Part shown: positions 63,211 through 64,000 of the stretch, one piece after another
Layout of the letters: each line of letters opens with the position of its first letter
How positions within the stretch are numbered: position 1 is the stretch's first letter
NCBI RefSeq assembly: GCF_015207005.2
Contig: NZ_JADEXS020000001.1
Span: 3,658,001 to 3,722,000 of the forward strand
Source: Desmonostoc muscorum LEGE 12446
GTDB taxonomy: Bacteria; Cyanobacteriota; Cyanobacteriia; Cyanobacteriales; Nostocaceae
Reading direction: 5' to 3'
DNA length: 64,000 bases
Notes under the pieces: generated by a model
The model's database searches: none
Seen by the model: the letters and a program-made list of their open reading frames with translations, nothing else
Told to the model about the DNA's origin: nothing
Program-made: the position numbers and the translations under genes

Positions 63211-64000
63211 ATGCCTATTTACGGGTCTGATGCGATTAATTTTGACGGCGTGAATGGTCATCGCTATTGGTTTCACGAGCCTTTTTCTTATACTGGAGTA
63301 GCTGATATTGATGAACGATTAAGTGGCTTTCCCGTTGCTGTGTTTTTGCCACACAATCGGCCTGCACAGGATACTCCTTTGGTGATTGGTTTGCAAGGAA
63401 TGAGCGCACCTTATGGGTGGAACGCTTTTATCGTATCGACGCTGACACAGATGGGCATAGCTGTAGCTTTGTTCGATACACCCTTAGCTGGTGAGCGTAG
63501 CTTGGTGCGTACTTTTACAGCTATGGTGGAAAATGAAATTAAACCTTTAGTTGACAGAGGTATCCCGTTCGATACTGAGTTACTATTGTGCTTATTTCGC
63601 AGGACTGCGGCTGATATTGCCAAAGTGCGTGACTTTTGTGGCGATCGCTATGGTTTAACTAATAATAGACTGGCATTATTCGGCGTCAGTATGGGAGTTT
63701 TGCAAGCCGCCTATGCCTTTACTGCTGACGGTATTGGCGAACGGCTATTAGGGACAATCGGTCATGCCGATCTCCAGTCTTTTGCCAAAAGTTGGGGCTA
63801 CTTGGTTTTGCCAGATTTAGCAGCTTCACCCTTGGGTGGACTAGCAGAAGCACTGCTGGAACGAGTACAACCGAATGTGAAACCTGTAGTTAAGCTTTTA
63901 CAATTAGCTAAAAATCTGAAATACCCTGATGAATATGCTCAGGCGTGCAACCCCATGACTTATATTCAGTTGGTACAGCCTCCGCGTCGAGTTCGCTTTT
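63211..64000 (+). CDS. Alpha/beta hydrolase-fold protein (3' end beyond window)
   Basis: Open from ATG 63211 to the window edge (about 263 residues). The start MPIYGSDAINFDGVNGHRYW leads into TPLVIGLQGMSAPYGWNAF (oxyanion-side loop), and LALFGVSMGVLQAAYAF contains the GxSxG nucleophile elbow with Ser near residue 158. The remaining triad residues lie near or beyond the cut. The substrate is unknown; esterase/lipase or polyester-type activities are typical. Confidence 0.75.
   Translation, partial: MPIYGSDAINFDGVNGHRYWFHEPFSYTGVADIDERLSGFPVAVFLPHNRPAQDTPLVIGLQGMSAPYGWNAFIVSTLTQMGIAVALFDTPLAGERSLVRTFTAMVENEIKPLVDRGIPFDTELLLCLFRRTAADIAKVRDFCGDRYGLTNNRLALFGVSMGVLQAAYAFTADGIGERLLGTIGHADLQSFAKSWGYLVLPDLAASPLGGLAEALLERVQPNVKPVVKLLQLAKNLKYPDEYAQACNPMTYIQLVQPPRRVRF

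Overview
The window looks like the chromosome of a filamentous, probably heterocyst-forming cyanobacterium of the Nostoc/Anabaena group. HIP1 octamers (GCGATCGC) are scattered through it. It carries ntcA, a DUF3084 coiled-coil protein, DUF3153, an rbp–rpsU pair, multidomain Ser/Thr kinases, a two-module NRPS, and many G-rich or C-rich short-repeat arrays of the kind that crowd intergenic spaces in this group. I saw no rRNA, tRNA, CRISPR array or prophage.

Layout. 1–5.3 kb is core: DUF3084 (partial), ntcA with a canonical NtcA box, fabI, hisB and an ABC ATPase. 5.7–16.8 kb is an exopolysaccharide locus: a Wza-type export protein, a secreted parallel beta-helix protein bracketed by two inverted 211-bp MITEs, a Wzc-type co-polymerase/tyrosine kinase, a Wzy/ligase-like polymerase, a GT4 glycosyltransferase and a Wzx-type flippase. 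18–25.6 kb holds a methyltransferase and an A-T-C-A-T-TE NRPS. 26.4–29.3 kb has two multispanning glycosyltransferases (GT39-like and PIG-V-like). 29.3–44.9 kb is mainly housekeeping (rsmI, PfkB kinase, CysQ-like phosphatase, rbp–rpsU, HI0933-type flavoprotein, rubredoxin, PerM-type transporter, pdxH, azoR, DUF3153, argB, substrate-binding protein), interrupted by an orphan TnpB element.

45–51 kb is an accessory or conflict island: a nuclease-like remnant, a Uma2 nuclease, a PrlF/YhaV toxin–antitoxin pair whose toxin has a C-terminal frameshift, a MazF-type pair, three copies of a HIP1-ended repeat, and a kinase–kinase–FGE-like protein whose C-terminus has the layout of a diversity-generating-retroelement target. 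51–64 kb is again mostly core: aroK, a small conserved protein, a LapA-like protein, ubiX, rnr, a conserved cyanobacterial protein, clpP, a DUF255 thioredoxin-like protein, mobA and a partial alpha/beta hydrolase. An unassigned structured RNA upstream of rnr may be a HEARO/omega-RNA.

The most interesting leads are the candidate diversified C-terminus at about 48.42–48.56 kb, the near-identical MITE pair with separate target duplications, the structured RNA at about 56.77–56.99 kb, and the hairpin that sequesters the rbp ribosome-binding site.
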